A DNA stretch of 64,000 nt, taken from contig NZ_JAGQEE010000003.1 of the NCBI RefSeq assembly GCF_018304945.1, positions 496,001 through 560,000 of the forward strand, written 5' to 3'. The stretch's first letter is position 1. Every line of letters starts with the position of its first letter. The stretch comes from Collimonas humicola (GTDB lineage: Bacteria > Pseudomonadota > Gammaproteobacteria > Burkholderiales > Burkholderiaceae_D). Below are positions 32,239 through 42,920 of the stretch, one piece after another. The translations under genes were made by a program, and so were the position numbers. The notes beneath the pieces are model-generated. The model was not told the DNA's origin. It saw nothing but the letters and a program-made list of their open reading frames with translations, and did no database searches.

Positions 32239-34383
32239 CTACTCCTGCGGCACTGGCGTCAAGGCGCCGGTCAGGTCGCCCATCGGCTTGCCGCCGTTGG
32301 CCACCAGCGCCTTGTCGCGCGCCGTGATGCCGGGCAGCACCGGCAGCGAATAGCGGTTCGTGATGAAGCGCAGGATCGAAGCAGTATCGTACTGGGTGTG
32401 GTCGACAAAGCCCTTTTTCGCATACGGCGAAACCAGCAAGGTCGGCAGGCGCATGCCCGGACCCCAGCGGTCGCCCTTGGGCGGCGCGACGTGGTCCCAG
32501 AAGCCGCCGTTTTCATCGTAGGTGACGACGATCAGCATGTGCTTCCACTGCGGGCTGGCCTGCAGCTTGGCGATCACGTCGGCGATATGCGCATCGCCGT
32601 CGACGACGTTGGCATAACCAGGGTGCTGGTTCAGGTTACCCTGCGGCTTGTAGAACGCTACCGCCGGCAGTTTGCCCGCCGCCGCATCCTGCAGGAACGA
32701 AGCGTCGAAATCCTTCAGGTGGCTGGCGCGTTCGGCGGCGCCGGCAGCCGTGGCCGGATCGAAACGGCTGTAGTAGTTGAACGGCTGGTGATGCGGCTGG
32801 AACTGCACCTTGCCGCTATAGATCACGCTGCGGCTGGCGTTCGGCGCATCCGCCAGCGCGGCGTTCCAGGCGCCGGCATACCAGGCCCAGTTGATGCCCT
32901 TGGCGCTGAGCTGGTCGCCGATCGTGGTCTGCGATTGCGTCGGCAAGGTGGTCGCCTTGCTTGGATCCGCATAGGCAGCCACAGCCGCAGCATTATTGCC
33001 GCTAGGCTGATACGGCGGCTGCATGGTGTTGACCGCATAGAACATGCCGGAAGCGTCTTTCGGCGTGATGGTGCTGTCTTTCTGGTAGACCGGCGCGCCA
33101 TTCAATACCGAGGTCGGATTGCCGGTGCCCGGCGCCAGGCCGATCAGGTTGCCGCTGGCGTCCAGGTTGACCGCCGAAATGCTGTTCTTGGCCGGCGAAG
33201 TGGCGGCGTCCGCATTCGGATAAGTCGGGGCGCAGGCGCAGATCAGGTATTGGTGGGTCAGGAAAGAACCGCCGAAGGCGCCCATGAAGAAGTTGTCGGC
33301 CAGCGTGTACTGCTTGGCGATGTTCCACAGCTTCATCTTGCTGCCGTCGTAGTAGCCCATGCTGAGGCCGCCGGCGTCCGAGTAGGCGGCGAACTTGTCG
33401 TTCTTGCCGCCATTGATCTGCATCTGGTTATTGTAGAAGCGATGCACCAGGTCGCGCGTGATCACGGCCGAAGACATGTAGATCGGGCTGTTGCTGTCGT
33501 CGATCTGGAACGGCTTGTTCGGCAGGTTGGCCGACTGCGCCTGGGTGATGACCGTGCTCTGGCCGGCCAGGGTCATGCCGCCCCAGGTCGGCGGCAGGAC
33601 GGGCAGGGTGCTGCCGTCGAAGTCTTTCTGCGGCACGTAGGCCGAGGTCGACGTCGGATTGACGCCGGGAATGCCGTTAGCGCCCGGGAACAGGCCGTAC
33701 AGATTGTCAAAGCCGCGGTTTTCGGCGAAGATCACCACCACGTTCTGGATGTTGTTCATGGCCAGCGCGCGCCCCAGCGCCTGGCCCAGATCGACATCGC
33801 CGCCCTGCGCCAGCGTGGCAGCGATGGCGGCATTGATGGTCGCGGCTTCTGCCTTCAAGGCAGCCAGGTCCTGGCCGCCGAGCTTGTTGATGTCGGCCAG
33901 CAGGTTGGCTTCGGCGGTGCCGATTTTTGCCGCCAGCTTCTTGCTGGCATCGGCGAAATCGCCGCCGTTGGCGTCCATGGCCGCAGCCAGTTCGGTGGAA
34001 ATCGCGCTGACGAAGGCGCTGCGTCCCGCAGGCGCGCGGAACACCAGCTTTTGCGCGACGGCCGTGCCTTTGTCGCCCAGGACTTCGTGATGGATGGCGC
34101 TGGTGTCGATGGTCGCCAGCACCGGACCCTGGCCTCGCAAGGAGTAGGAACCGTCGGCGCCGGTCTTGACTACCGGCGATGCCGCATCGCAGGTGGCTTT
34201 CTTGACCTTGTCCTCAAAACATACTTGCGCATTTTCGTAGTAGCTGCCGGTCACCTGGCCGCTGGTCACCGCGCCGGCGTCGCCGCCGACCGAACCGCCG
34301 CCGCCACCGCCGCATGCACTCAATCCCGCCGATAACGTCACTGCGGCCACCGTAACCGGCAGCCAATCCTTCGTCCGCTTCAT
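32239..34383 (-). CDS. Secreted phosphoesterase lipoprotein (AcpA/phospholipase C family), copy 1
   Basis: 714 residues. Lipoprotein signal with lipobox LSAC (Cys24), then a glycine run. A carboxypeptidase-regulatory-like segment comes first (about 40-110). The phosphoesterase domain starts near residue 210 with AENRGFDNLYG, the family metal/nucleophile motif, and ends with TYDENGGFWDHV and LLVSPYAKKGFVDHT. Enzymes of this group hydrolyse phosphomonoesters or phospholipids outside the cytoplasm. The ATG at 34383 has GGGAGGGG upstream. Divergent from a diheme lipoprotein with a PHO box in between; a paralogue is at 45133. Confidence 0.82.
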   Translation of the reverse strand: MKRTKDWLPVTVAAVTLSAGLSACGGGGGGSVGGDAGAVTSGQVTGSYYENAQVCFEDKVKKATCDAASPVVKTGADGSYSLRGQGPVLATIDTSAIHHEVLGDKGTAVAQKLVFRAPAGRSAFVSAISTELAAAMDANGGDFADASKKLAAKIGTAEANLLADINKLGGQDLAALKAEAATINAAIAATLAQGGDVDLGQALGRALAMNNIQNVVVIFAENRGFDNLYGLFPGANGIPGVNPTSTSAYVPQKDFDGSTLPVLPPTWGGMTLAGQSTVITQAQSANLPNKPFQIDDSNSPIYMSSAVITRDLVHRFYNNQMQINGGKNDKFAAYSDAGGLSMGYYDGSKMKLWNIAKQYTLADNFFMGAFGGSFLTHQYLICACAPTYPNADAATSPAKNSISAVNLDASGNLIGLAPGTGNPTSVLNGAPVYQKDSTITPKDASGMFYAVNTMQPPYQPSGNNAAAVAAYADPSKATTLPTQSQTTIGDQLSAKGINWAWYAGAWNAALADAPNASRSVIYSGKVQFQPHHQPFNYYSRFDPATAAGAAERASHLKDFDASFLQDAAAGKLPAVAFYKPQGNLNQHPGYANVVDGDAHIADVIAKLQASPQWKHMLIVVTYDENGGFWDHVAPPKGDRWGPGMRLPTLLVSPYAKKGFVDHTQYDTASILRFITNRYSLPVLPGITARDKALVANGGKPMGDLTGALTPVPQE

Positions 34384-34484
34384 AACCCCTCCCTGGGCGA
34401 TAAAAAGCGCAATCGTATGCCCCGAATATTTCAACTGTGTGAAATGCCGGTCTCAGGCAGGTATTTATTTTTTTGCAAAGGAAT

Positions 34485-34502
34485 ATGTCATCGTTCTGTC
34501 AT
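34485..34502 (+). promoter_or_regulatory. PHO-box-like direct repeat before diheme gene 1
   Basis: ATGTCAT-CGTT-CTGTCAT matches the PhoB box (CTGTCAT-N4-CTGTCAT) with one mismatch in 14 positions. It points toward the diheme gene, whose ATG is 82 nt downstream. A weak -10 (TAGTCT, about 34511) has suitable spacing. Confidence 0.7.
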
Positions 34503-34583
34503 GCAGGGCTGCTAGTCTTGCGCACAAAATAGCAACGCTTGCGGCAGTTCGCTCGCCATTTCGCCTTCCCACTTTCCGTCATC

Positions 34584-35852
34584 ATGAAACCAGCGGTCCT
34601 TGCATTCCTGAGCGGCATAGCCGTGCTCTTCCTGAACGGCTGCGGCCAGCAGCACGCCGACGCCGGCCCGGTAGCGAAGGCCGAGCCGGCGAAGCCGGCC
34701 TACGTCGGCGCCACCTACGCGCCCACGCTGAAGCAGCAGCCGTCGGTAGCGGCGATGACGGCGCTGGGACGCACCATGTTTTCAGATCCCTCGTTGTCGG
34801 CCTCGGGCAAGATGTCCTGCGCCACTTGCCATAGTCCAGAACACGCCTTCGGCCCGCCCAACAACCTGGCGGTCCAGCTCGGCGGCAAGGAGATGAACAC
34901 CCTGGGAACGCGCGCGGCGCCGTCGCTGCGCTATATCCAGAACGTGCCGGCATTTACTGAACACTTCTTCGATGACGACGGTGACGACAGCATCGATGCC
35001 GGCCCGACCGGCGGCCACAACTGGGATGGCCGCGCGCCGTCGACGCACGACCAGGCGCGCATTCCCTTGTTGTCGGCGCATGAGATGGGCAACGCCAGCC
35101 CGGCCGAGGTGGTGGAAAAACTGAAGCGGGCCAGCTATGCGGCGCAGTTCCGCCAGGTTTTCGGCGCGGATATTTTCGATAAGCAGGAACAAGCCTTCAA
35201 ATGGGCGCTGATGGCGCTCGAAGTGTTCCAGGAAAGCCCGGCCGAGTTCTATCCCTACAACAGCAAGTACGACGCCTTCCTGCGCCAGCAAACCCGGCTC
35301 AGCAAGCAGGAGCTGCGCGGCCTGCAGCTGTTCAACAATCCGGCCAAGGGCAATTGCGCCTCTTGCCACATCAGCGCCATCAGCCCCAGCGGCGCCTTCC
35401 CGCAGTTTACCGATTACGGCCTGATCGCCATCGGCGTGCCGCGCAACAAGCATATCCCGGCCAACGCCGACCCGAAATATTACGACATGGGCCTGTGCGG
35501 TCCCGACCGCACCGACCTGAAGGACAGGACCGAATACTGCGGCATGTTCAAGACGCCATCGCTGCGCAATGTGGCGACGCGCAAGGTGTTTTTCCACAAC
35601 GGCGGCTTCACCAGCCTGGAACAGGTCATCAAATTCTACGTGGAGCGCGATACCCAGCCGCAGAAATGGTATCCGAAAGCGAAAGACGGCAGCGTCATGA
35701 AATACGACGACCTGCCGCCGGCCTATCACGGCAATGTCAATGTCGAAGCGCCGTTCGACCGCAAGCCGGGCGACAGGCCAGCGTTGACGGACAGCGAAAT
35801 CAAGGATGTGGTCGCCTTCCTGAAAACCCTGAACGACGGCTATAAGCCGTAA
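34584..35852 (+). CDS. MauG/cytochrome-c-peroxidase-type diheme lipoprotein, copy 1
   Basis: 422 residues. Lipoprotein signal with lipobox LNGC (Cys20). Two c-type haem sites, Cys79-A-T-Cys82-His83 and Cys258-A-S-Cys261-His262. GMFKTPSLRNV is typical of the CCP/MauG family. The segment that in many bacterial peroxidases reads YMHxG is FFHNG here. Members use peroxide or high-valent haem to oxidise small molecules or protein residues; the substrate is unknown. ATG 34584 is preferred because it starts the signal peptide. Shares its promoter region with the divergent phosphoesterase. Confidence 0.85.
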   Translation: MKPAVLAFLSGIAVLFLNGCGQQHADAGPVAKAEPAKPAYVGATYAPTLKQQPSVAAMTALGRTMFSDPSLSASGKMSCATCHSPEHAFGPPNNLAVQLGGKEMNTLGTRAAPSLRYIQNVPAFTEHFFDDDGDDSIDAGPTGGHNWDGRAPSTHDQARIPLLSAHEMGNASPAEVVEKLKRASYAAQFRQVFGADIFDKQEQAFKWALMALEVFQESPAEFYPYNSKYDAFLRQQTRLSKQELRGLQLFNNPAKGNCASCHISAISPSGAFPQFTDYGLIAIGVPRNKHIPANADPKYYDMGLCGPDRTDLKDRTEYCGMFKTPSLRNVATRKVFFHNGGFTSLEQVIKFYVERDTQPQKWYPKAKDGSVMKYDDLPPAYHGNVNVEAPFDRKPGDRPALTDSEIKDVVAFLKTLNDGYKP

Positions 35853-35863
35853 CGCGGTCACAA

Positions 35864-35893
35864 AAAAATCCCATGGCATGCCATGGGATTTTT
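35864..35893. terminator. Bidirectional terminator
   Basis: A 30-bp perfect palindrome with AAAAATCCCATGGC on one arm and GCCATGGGATTTTT on the other. A-run and T-run flanks make it work on both strands, ending the diheme gene on the plus strand and aspD on the minus strand, 22 bp past it. Confidence 0.85.
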
Positions 35894-35914
35894 ATCGCTG
35901 GCCGCTATCTTTAC

Positions 35915-37591
<1,677 letters not shown>

Positions 37592-37605
37592 TTATTGAAT
37601 AGTAT

Positions 37606-37625
37606 GGGTCCGCCGCGGCGGACCC
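37606..37625. repeat. Intercistronic palindrome between aspT and aspD
   Basis: GGGTCCGCCGCGGCGGACCC is a perfect 20-bp palindrome in the 74-nt gap between aspT and aspD. It has no T-run, so it is more likely an mRNA-stabilising or partially attenuating hairpin than a full terminator. Confidence 0.65.
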
Positions 37626-37653
37626 GGGATGAGGCACAAACGGATGAAACGGA

Positions 37654-39339
37654 TCAGACCAGCGCCACCACCAGCGGTCCGAGCAGGGTCAGGAACACGT
37701 TGGCGAGCGCATAGGTGATGGCGAAGGGCACGGTCGGGATGGCGTTTTCGGCCTTGTCGAGCACTTCGCCGAAAGCCGGATTGGCGCTGCGCGAGCCGCT
37801 CAGGGCGCCGGCGAACACCGCCGTATTGTCGTAGCGCAGAATGTAGCGGCCGATCAGCATGGTCAGGATCATCGGCAGGATGGTGACCACCACGCCGACA
37901 CCGAAGATGGTGAAGCCTTGCTGCCGCACCGTCTGCACCGCCTGCAGGCCGGAAGACAGGCCGACCACCACCACGAAGCCGGCCAGGCCGAGGTCCTTCA
38001 GTATCTGCACTGCCGCCACCGGCATGGCGCCGAAGGATTGGTGTTTGGAACGGAACCAGCCGAACAGCAGGCCGGAGAGCAGGGCGCCGCCGCCGCTGCC
38101 CAGGGTCAGCGGAATCGCGCCGACCTTGGCCACCAGCAGGCCGGCCAGCAAGCCCGTCACCAGGCCGGCGCCCAGATAGACGAAATCGGTTTTGGCAGTG
38201 GGCACGATCACGTAGCCGACGATATCGGCCACCCGCTTGACGTCCTGTTCCGCGCCATAGATGGACACCACGTCGCCCACCTGGACGACGGTTTCAGGCA
38301 GGATCGGCAACACCTGTCCCATCCGGCTGATCTGCACCACGTAGATGCCGTGGCGTACATCGCCCGCGGTTTGCTCCCGGATAGCCGCCACGCTCTTGTT
38401 ATGGAATTCCTTGTTGGTCAGCACCACTTCCCGATGCTGCATGGTCAGTTCCATGCCTTCCACCGCGTACACTTCCTTGCCGAGGATACCGGAGGTGCTG
38501 ACCACCGCTTCGCGGCGGCCCACCACCAGCACGATATCCTGTGGCTGCAACAGCAGCTGCGGATTGACTTCGATCACCTGGCCCGCGCGCTTGACCCTTT
38601 CAATCGTGACGGCGGTGGCCGGATCGAGGGTTTCCACTTCCTCGACCGTGATCTTGCCGTGGGTGACTTCATACAGGCGCCCGACCAGCTCCGGCAAGGC
38701 CGCATGCTGCTCCGGCCCCAGCACCTTGACCCCGGCCTGCATGGCGGTCTCGGCCTTGGCCGCATCTTCGCGGATGCTGCGCCCCATCAGCTTGGGCAGG
38801 ATGTTGACGCAGACGATAATGGCGCCGAAGGAGCCGAAGACATAGGTCACGGCATAGCCCACCGCGACATTGCCCTGCAGGCGCGCTACTTCGGCCGCAT
38901 CCAGTCCTAGCTTGGTGATGGCGTCGCCGGCGGTGCCGATGATGGCCGACTGCGTCAGGCCGCCGGCCGCGATGCCCGCCGCCAGTCCCTTGTCGAGGCC
39001 GAACAGCCGGGCCATGACCACCACCGTCGCCAGGCCGGTGATCGCCAGGATCGCCGCCAGGAAAATTTCGCGGACCGACTGCCGGCCCAGAGAGTTGAAG
39101 AATTGCGGGCCGCTTTCATAGCCGACCGCATAAATGAACAGTGCGAACAGGACTGCCTTGACGCCCGGATCGACCTGCACCCCCACCTGGCTGACCAGCA
39201 CCGCCACCAGCAACGATCCGGCGACGCCGCCAAGCTGGAATTTGCCGAACTTGATCTTGCCGACGTAATAACCGACTGCCAGCGACAAAAACAGCGCTAT
39301 CTCAGGGGATCTCTTGAATAGGTCATGCAGCCATTCCAT
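37654..39339 (-). CDS. aspT: Aspartate:alanine antiporter
   Basis: 561 residues, AAE transporter family. Two membrane halves (about 10-165 and about 385-560) flank a cytoplasmic region with two TrkA-C domains (about 200-375). It exchanges external aspartate for internal alanine. The start at 39339 (MEWLHDLF) is chosen because GGAAGGA lies 8 nt upstream; ATGs at 39348 and 39399 are less well placed. Operon with aspD. The regBA genes lie 157 nt upstream in the same orientation. Confidence 0.92.
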   Translation of the reverse strand: MEWLHDLFKRSPEIALFLSLAVGYYVGKIKFGKFQLGGVAGSLLVAVLVSQVGVQVDPGVKAVLFALFIYAVGYESGPQFFNSLGRQSVREIFLAAILAITGLATVVVMARLFGLDKGLAAGIAAGGLTQSAIIGTAGDAITKLGLDAAEVARLQGNVAVGYAVTYVFGSFGAIIVCVNILPKLMGRSIREDAAKAETAMQAGVKVLGPEQHAALPELVGRLYEVTHGKITVEEVETLDPATAVTIERVKRAGQVIEVNPQLLLQPQDIVLVVGRREAVVSTSGILGKEVYAVEGMELTMQHREVVLTNKEFHNKSVAAIREQTAGDVRHGIYVVQISRMGQVLPILPETVVQVGDVVSIYGAEQDVKRVADIVGYVIVPTAKTDFVYLGAGLVTGLLAGLLVAKVGAIPLTLGSGGGALLSGLLFGWFRSKHQSFGAMPVAAVQILKDLGLAGFVVVVGLSSGLQAVQTVRQQGFTIFGVGVVVTILPMILTMLIGRYILRYDNTAVFAGALSGSRSANPAFGEVLDKAENAIPTVPFAITYALANVFLTLLGPLVVALV

Positions 39340-39496
39340 AGCGGACATCCTTCCATGACGAGTTTGGGCAATAAAAATTGTATTTTTATATATTTCCAAA
39401 AGGCATTTTTCATCATAGCAGAATTGCTATTTCCGGAAAAATCGTCTGTCCATCGCCAGCCGCATCGGCAATCCGCCAAGGGCTGGCCTCAGGCTG

Positions 39497-40030
39497 CTAC
39501 TTCGCCGCCGGCTTCTTCGCCAGGCGCCGCTGCAGGGTGCGGCGATGCATGTTGAGGGCGCGCGCGGTCGACGACACATTGCCCTGGTGCTGGGCCAGCA
39601 CGTACTGGATATGCTCCCATTGCAAGCGGTCCACCGATAACGGCACCGGCGCCACGGCTGCCGCCGGCGGCTGGGCGGCGCTGTCGTGCTGCAGCGCCAG
39701 CAGGATGGAATCGAGATTGGCCGGCTTGGCCAGGTAATTGTCGGCGCCCAGCTTGATCGCCTGCACCGTGGTGGCGATGCTGGCATAGGCCGTCAGCACC
39801 AGCAGCCGCGCCTGCGGCAAGGCCTGGCGCAAAGGCGCGATCCACTGCAGGCCGGAATCCTGCGCCAGCTGCAGGTCTATCGTCACCAGTTCGAAGGCCG
39901 TCTGGCCGGCTGCCGCCAGCGCTTGCCGGCCGTCATGGGCGACCGTCACGCTGAAACCGCGCCGGCCCAGCGAACGCGCCAGCGTTTCGGCGAACACCAG
40001 GTTATCGTCGAGTATCAGGAAAGTGCTCAT
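39497..40030 (-). CDS. regA: Redox response regulator RegA/PrrA/ActR
   Basis: 177 residues. Receiver domain with acidic Asp8-Asp9, phospho-acceptor Asp52 and Lys102, then a proline/alanine linker and a Fis-type helix-turn-helix (about 135-172: NVSSTARALNMHRRTLQRRL), which is the signature of RegA. The family controls respiration, nitrogen and carbon metabolism in response to redox state. The start overlaps the regB stop by 4 nt. Confidence 0.93.
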   Translation of the reverse strand: MSTFLILDDNLVFAETLARSLGRRGFSVTVAHDGRQALAAAGQTAFELVTIDLQLAQDSGLQWIAPLRQALPQARLLVLTAYASIATTVQAIKLGADNYLAKPANLDSILLALQHDSAAQPPAAAVAPVPLSVDRLQWEHIQYVLAQHQGNVSSTARALNMHRRTLQRRLAKKPAAK

Positions 40031-41301
40031 GCCAGCGCCAGCGTGAAGTCGGCGACAGTGCCGCGGCCTGCGCCCGCCGGCGGCGAACTCAGCCTGATCC
40101 CGGCGCCGATCTGGCGCGCGCTCTCGAACGCCAGCAGCAGGCCTATGCCCTTGCCGTCGGCGCTGCTGGCGACCGGCTGGTAACCAAGCCGCGGCAGCAG
40201 GTCGGCATCGATGCCGGCGCCGTCATCCTGCACCCGGATCAGCGCGCCGGCAGCGGCCATGGTCAGCGTGACCTGCACCCGGCCGTCACTGGCTGCCGCC
40301 GCGCGCGCGGCATTGTCGAGCAAGGTCAATAGAATCTGGCCCAGCACCTGGATGTCGTTGCTCATGCCATCCTGCTCCGGCAATGACAGGGACAGCTTGA
40401 CCGCCGGATGGCGCAAGCGCCAGGCGTCGATGAATTTCCCCAGCCATTCTTTCAGTCCATGCGGCCCCGACGCCGCCCGCGGATCGGCATCGACGCGCAT
40501 GCGTTCGAGCGCATGCTTGCACACTGCGATCTGCTGTTCGATGAGGGCCAGGTCGGCGCCATACGCCAGCAATGCCGGACTTTGCCGGGACTCATTGCGC
40601 AATTCGCCGGCGATGAGCGCGATGGTAGCCAGCGGCGTGCCCATTTCGTGCGCCGCGCCGGCAGCCTGGGCGCCCAGCGCGACCATGCGCTCGCCTTGCA
40701 GCTGGCGCTCGCGGGCCTGCGCCAGTTGCGCCTCGCGCTGCCGCAGGTTGGCGGAAATGCGCGTCACGAACCAGGTGATGAGCGCCGCCGAGACGGCAAA
40801 ATTGACCCACATCCCGGCCAGGTGATAAGCCATGCCGCGGCTGCTGTCGTGGATATGCAGCGGCTGGTAGACATAGGTCAGCAGGGAATAGCTGGCAAAC
40901 GCGTACAGCGCCAGCACAAACGCCAGCCGCCACGGCAGGATGGCGGCGGCAACCGCCAGCGCCGGCAGGTAAAACGAGACGAAGGGATTGGTGGCGCCGC
41001 CGGAAAAATACAGCAGCAGCGACAAGCTGCTGACATCGATCAGCAGCTGCATGAACAGCTCGGAATCGCCGGCCGGCCGCGCATGGCGCATGCGCCACCA
41101 GCTCAGCAGGTTGAAGATGCCGAGCAGGGCGATCACGCCGAACAGCGATTTCAGGGCGCCGGCCGAGAGGCCGACATCGAGGGTCAAATGCACCGCTGCG
41201 ATCACCAGCAATTGCGCCACGATGGCGATCCAGCGCATCCATATCAGGCGGCTGAGGATCTGGTGCTGCGGCAGGGTGCTGAAAATCGGCGGAAGGTCCA
41301 T
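40027..41301 (-). CDS. regB: Redox sensor histidine kinase RegB/PrrB
   Basis: 424 residues. Six membrane segments with the ubiquinone-binding motif GGATNPF at 101-107. Phospho-acceptor His218 is in AAHEMGTPLAT, the RegB H box. Cys261 (QIAVCKHAL) sits where the redox-active cysteine of RegB lies. N box (LLDNAARAA) and G boxes (DDGAGID, GKGIGLLLA) are complete. Two-gene operon with regA. Confidence 0.93.
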   Translation of the reverse strand: MDLPPIFSTLPQHQILSRLIWMRWIAIVAQLLVIAAVHLTLDVGLSAGALKSLFGVIALLGIFNLLSWWRMRHARPAGDSELFMQLLIDVSSLSLLLYFSGGATNPFVSFYLPALAVAAAILPWRLAFVLALYAFASYSLLTYVYQPLHIHDSSRGMAYHLAGMWVNFAVSAALITWFVTRISANLRQREAQLAQARERQLQGERMVALGAQAAGAAHEMGTPLATIALIAGELRNESRQSPALLAYGADLALIEQQIAVCKHALERMRVDADPRAASGPHGLKEWLGKFIDAWRLRHPAVKLSLSLPEQDGMSNDIQVLGQILLTLLDNAARAAAASDGRVQVTLTMAAAGALIRVQDDGAGIDADLLPRLGYQPVASSADGKGIGLLLAFESARQIGAGIRLSSPPAGAGRGTVADFTLALA

Positions 41302-41387
41302 CGCCGGATTATAGCCTTGCCGGCGCCGGACCTTGCGAATTTGCCATCGGATCGGCTATTGAATTTGTTATTGAATTTACTATCGCC

Positions 41388-42020
41388 TCAGGCCACCATC
41401 AGCTCTTCTTCGAGTTCGGTCTGGCGCCAGGCCTCCAGTTCCTGCATGCGGCTGAACCAGGCTTGCAGGTGGCGGTAGTGCGTCAGCGGCGCGCGGCCGG
41501 GGCCGGCGGCCATCAGCGGCGCGGCGATGGCAAGGTCGGCCAGCGTCAGGCCGTCGCCGCAGACCCACTGGCGCCGCGCCAGGTGGCCGTCCAGCACGGT
41601 GGCGAACGATTCCAGCTCGCGCGCGCCGCGCTCAAGCTCGACCGGATCGGGCCGGCCGGCGCCGATCAGGCCCTTGATGAAGTTTTCCCAATAAAAGATG
41701 CTGATCGCCGGCGCCAGATGCTGGGCCGACCAGAACATCCAGCGGTTGACGTCGGCGCGCGCCTGCAACTCGGCCGGATAGACCGTCTGGCCCGGCGTCT
41801 TGTCGGCCAGGTATTGCATGATGGCGCAGGATTCCCAGAGGATGAAGTCGCCATCCACCAGCACCGGGATTTTTTCGTTGGGATTGAGGCTGAGCAGGTG
41901 CTTGCGCTGCTCGCTGCTGGAGAGGTCCAGCAGCACCAGTTCTACCGGCTGGCGCAGATGATGGGCGGTCATGACGGCGCGGCGGGCGTTCGATGAAATA
42001 GGGTGGTGATAGAGGCGCAT
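41388..42020 (-). CDS. Glutathione S-transferase family protein
   Basis: 210 residues: thioredoxin-like N-terminus (MRLYHHPISSNARRA, LNPNEKIPVLVDG, LWESCAIMQYLA) and helical C-terminal domain (GDGLTLADLAIAAPL). ATG 42020 is favoured by the family N-terminus. Same direction as the WYL regulator gene upstream, 90 nt away, which may control it. Substrate unknown. Confidence 0.87.
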   Translation of the reverse strand: MRLYHHPISSNARRAVMTAHHLRQPVELVLLDLSSSEQRKHLLSLNPNEKIPVLVDGDFILWESCAIMQYLADKTPGQTVYPAELQARADVNRWMFWSAQHLAPAISIFYWENFIKGLIGAGRPDPVELERGARELESFATVLDGHLARRQWVCGDGLTLADLAIAAPLMAAGPGRAPLTHYRHLQAWFSRMQELEAWRQTELEEELMVA

Positions 42021-42110
42021 GATGGAAATCTCCCGGGTTGGTTGAGGCGATGCAGCCATCTTAGTCCCGGGCTGCTGACAGTCTGTGTCAGTAGCGTTCT
42101 GACAAGCAAT

Positions 42111-42818
42111 TTACTGGTCTTCCGCGAACGCATTCTCGCGCCGCCAGGTCTGCAGGAGCACGCTGCGATGCTGCGGGTAGCGCAGCTTGGTGACGCTTAG
42201 CTGATCGATGCGGTCGCAGCGGAAGTGGCGAAAGCCGCTGCGCAGCTCGCACCAGCCGATGACCAGCCGCTTGCCCTCGAAGAAGGCGAGCGCGATCGGC
42301 CAGATCAGGCGCTCGGTGGCGCTGCCGTGTTCATCGCGATAACAGATGCTGATCTTGTGCTGGCGCCGGATCGCTTCGCGGATCGAGCCCAGCGCTATAT
42401 CGTTGGCAGGCTGCTGCGGGTAGCTGGCAGCCCACAGGCCCATGTTCGCCATGCTGTCGCGCAGGTCGGCCGGCGAGGCCGTGGCGATCTTGCTGAGGGC
42501 GTTGGCGGCGGCTTGCGTCAAGCCGGCGTCTCCTTGCCGCTGCACCCAGCGCGCACCCAGCACCAGGGCTTCCAGTTCATCTTCGCTGAACATCAGCGGC
42601 GGCAGGAAAAAGCCGGAGCGCAGCATGTAGCCCAGCCCCGCTTCTCCCTCCAGCGGCGCGCCCAGCTCCATCAAGGTCTGGACGTCGCGGTAGATGGTGC
42701 GCACCGAAACCTTCAGGTCCTCCGCCAGCCGTGCCGCCGTGACTGGCCGCCGGTGGCCGCGCAATGCATCCATCAGCATGAATAAGCGCCCGGTGCGGCT
42801 TGCCGCCTCTGCCAACAT
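42111..42818 (-). CDS. WYL-domain transcriptional regulator (YafY type)
   Basis: 235 residues. N-terminal winged HTH (TAARLAEDLKVSVRTIYRDV at about 26-45), then a WYL domain (ISICYRDEHG ... ALAFFEGKRLVIGWCEL). Shorter than the WYL protein at 6722, lacking the C-terminal extension. Probably regulates the GST gene just downstream. Confidence 0.85.
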   Translation of the reverse strand: MLAEAASRTGRLFMLMDALRGHRRPVTAARLAEDLKVSVRTIYRDVQTLMELGAPLEGEAGLGYMLRSGFFLPPLMFSEDELEALVLGARWVQRQGDAGLTQAAANALSKIATASPADLRDSMANMGLWAASYPQQPANDIALGSIREAIRRQHKISICYRDEHGSATERLIWPIALAFFEGKRLVIGWCELRSGFRHFRCDRIDQLSVTKLRYPQHRSVLLQTWRRENAFAEDQ

Positions 42819-42920
42819 TCTCTCCTTGTGCTGCCCGCCGCGCCGTGCACGGCTCGCAATGCGGCGGCCACCCGGCCGCCGCGTTCTCTTACCAAATAAA
42901 GACTAAAGCTTGCCCGGATC

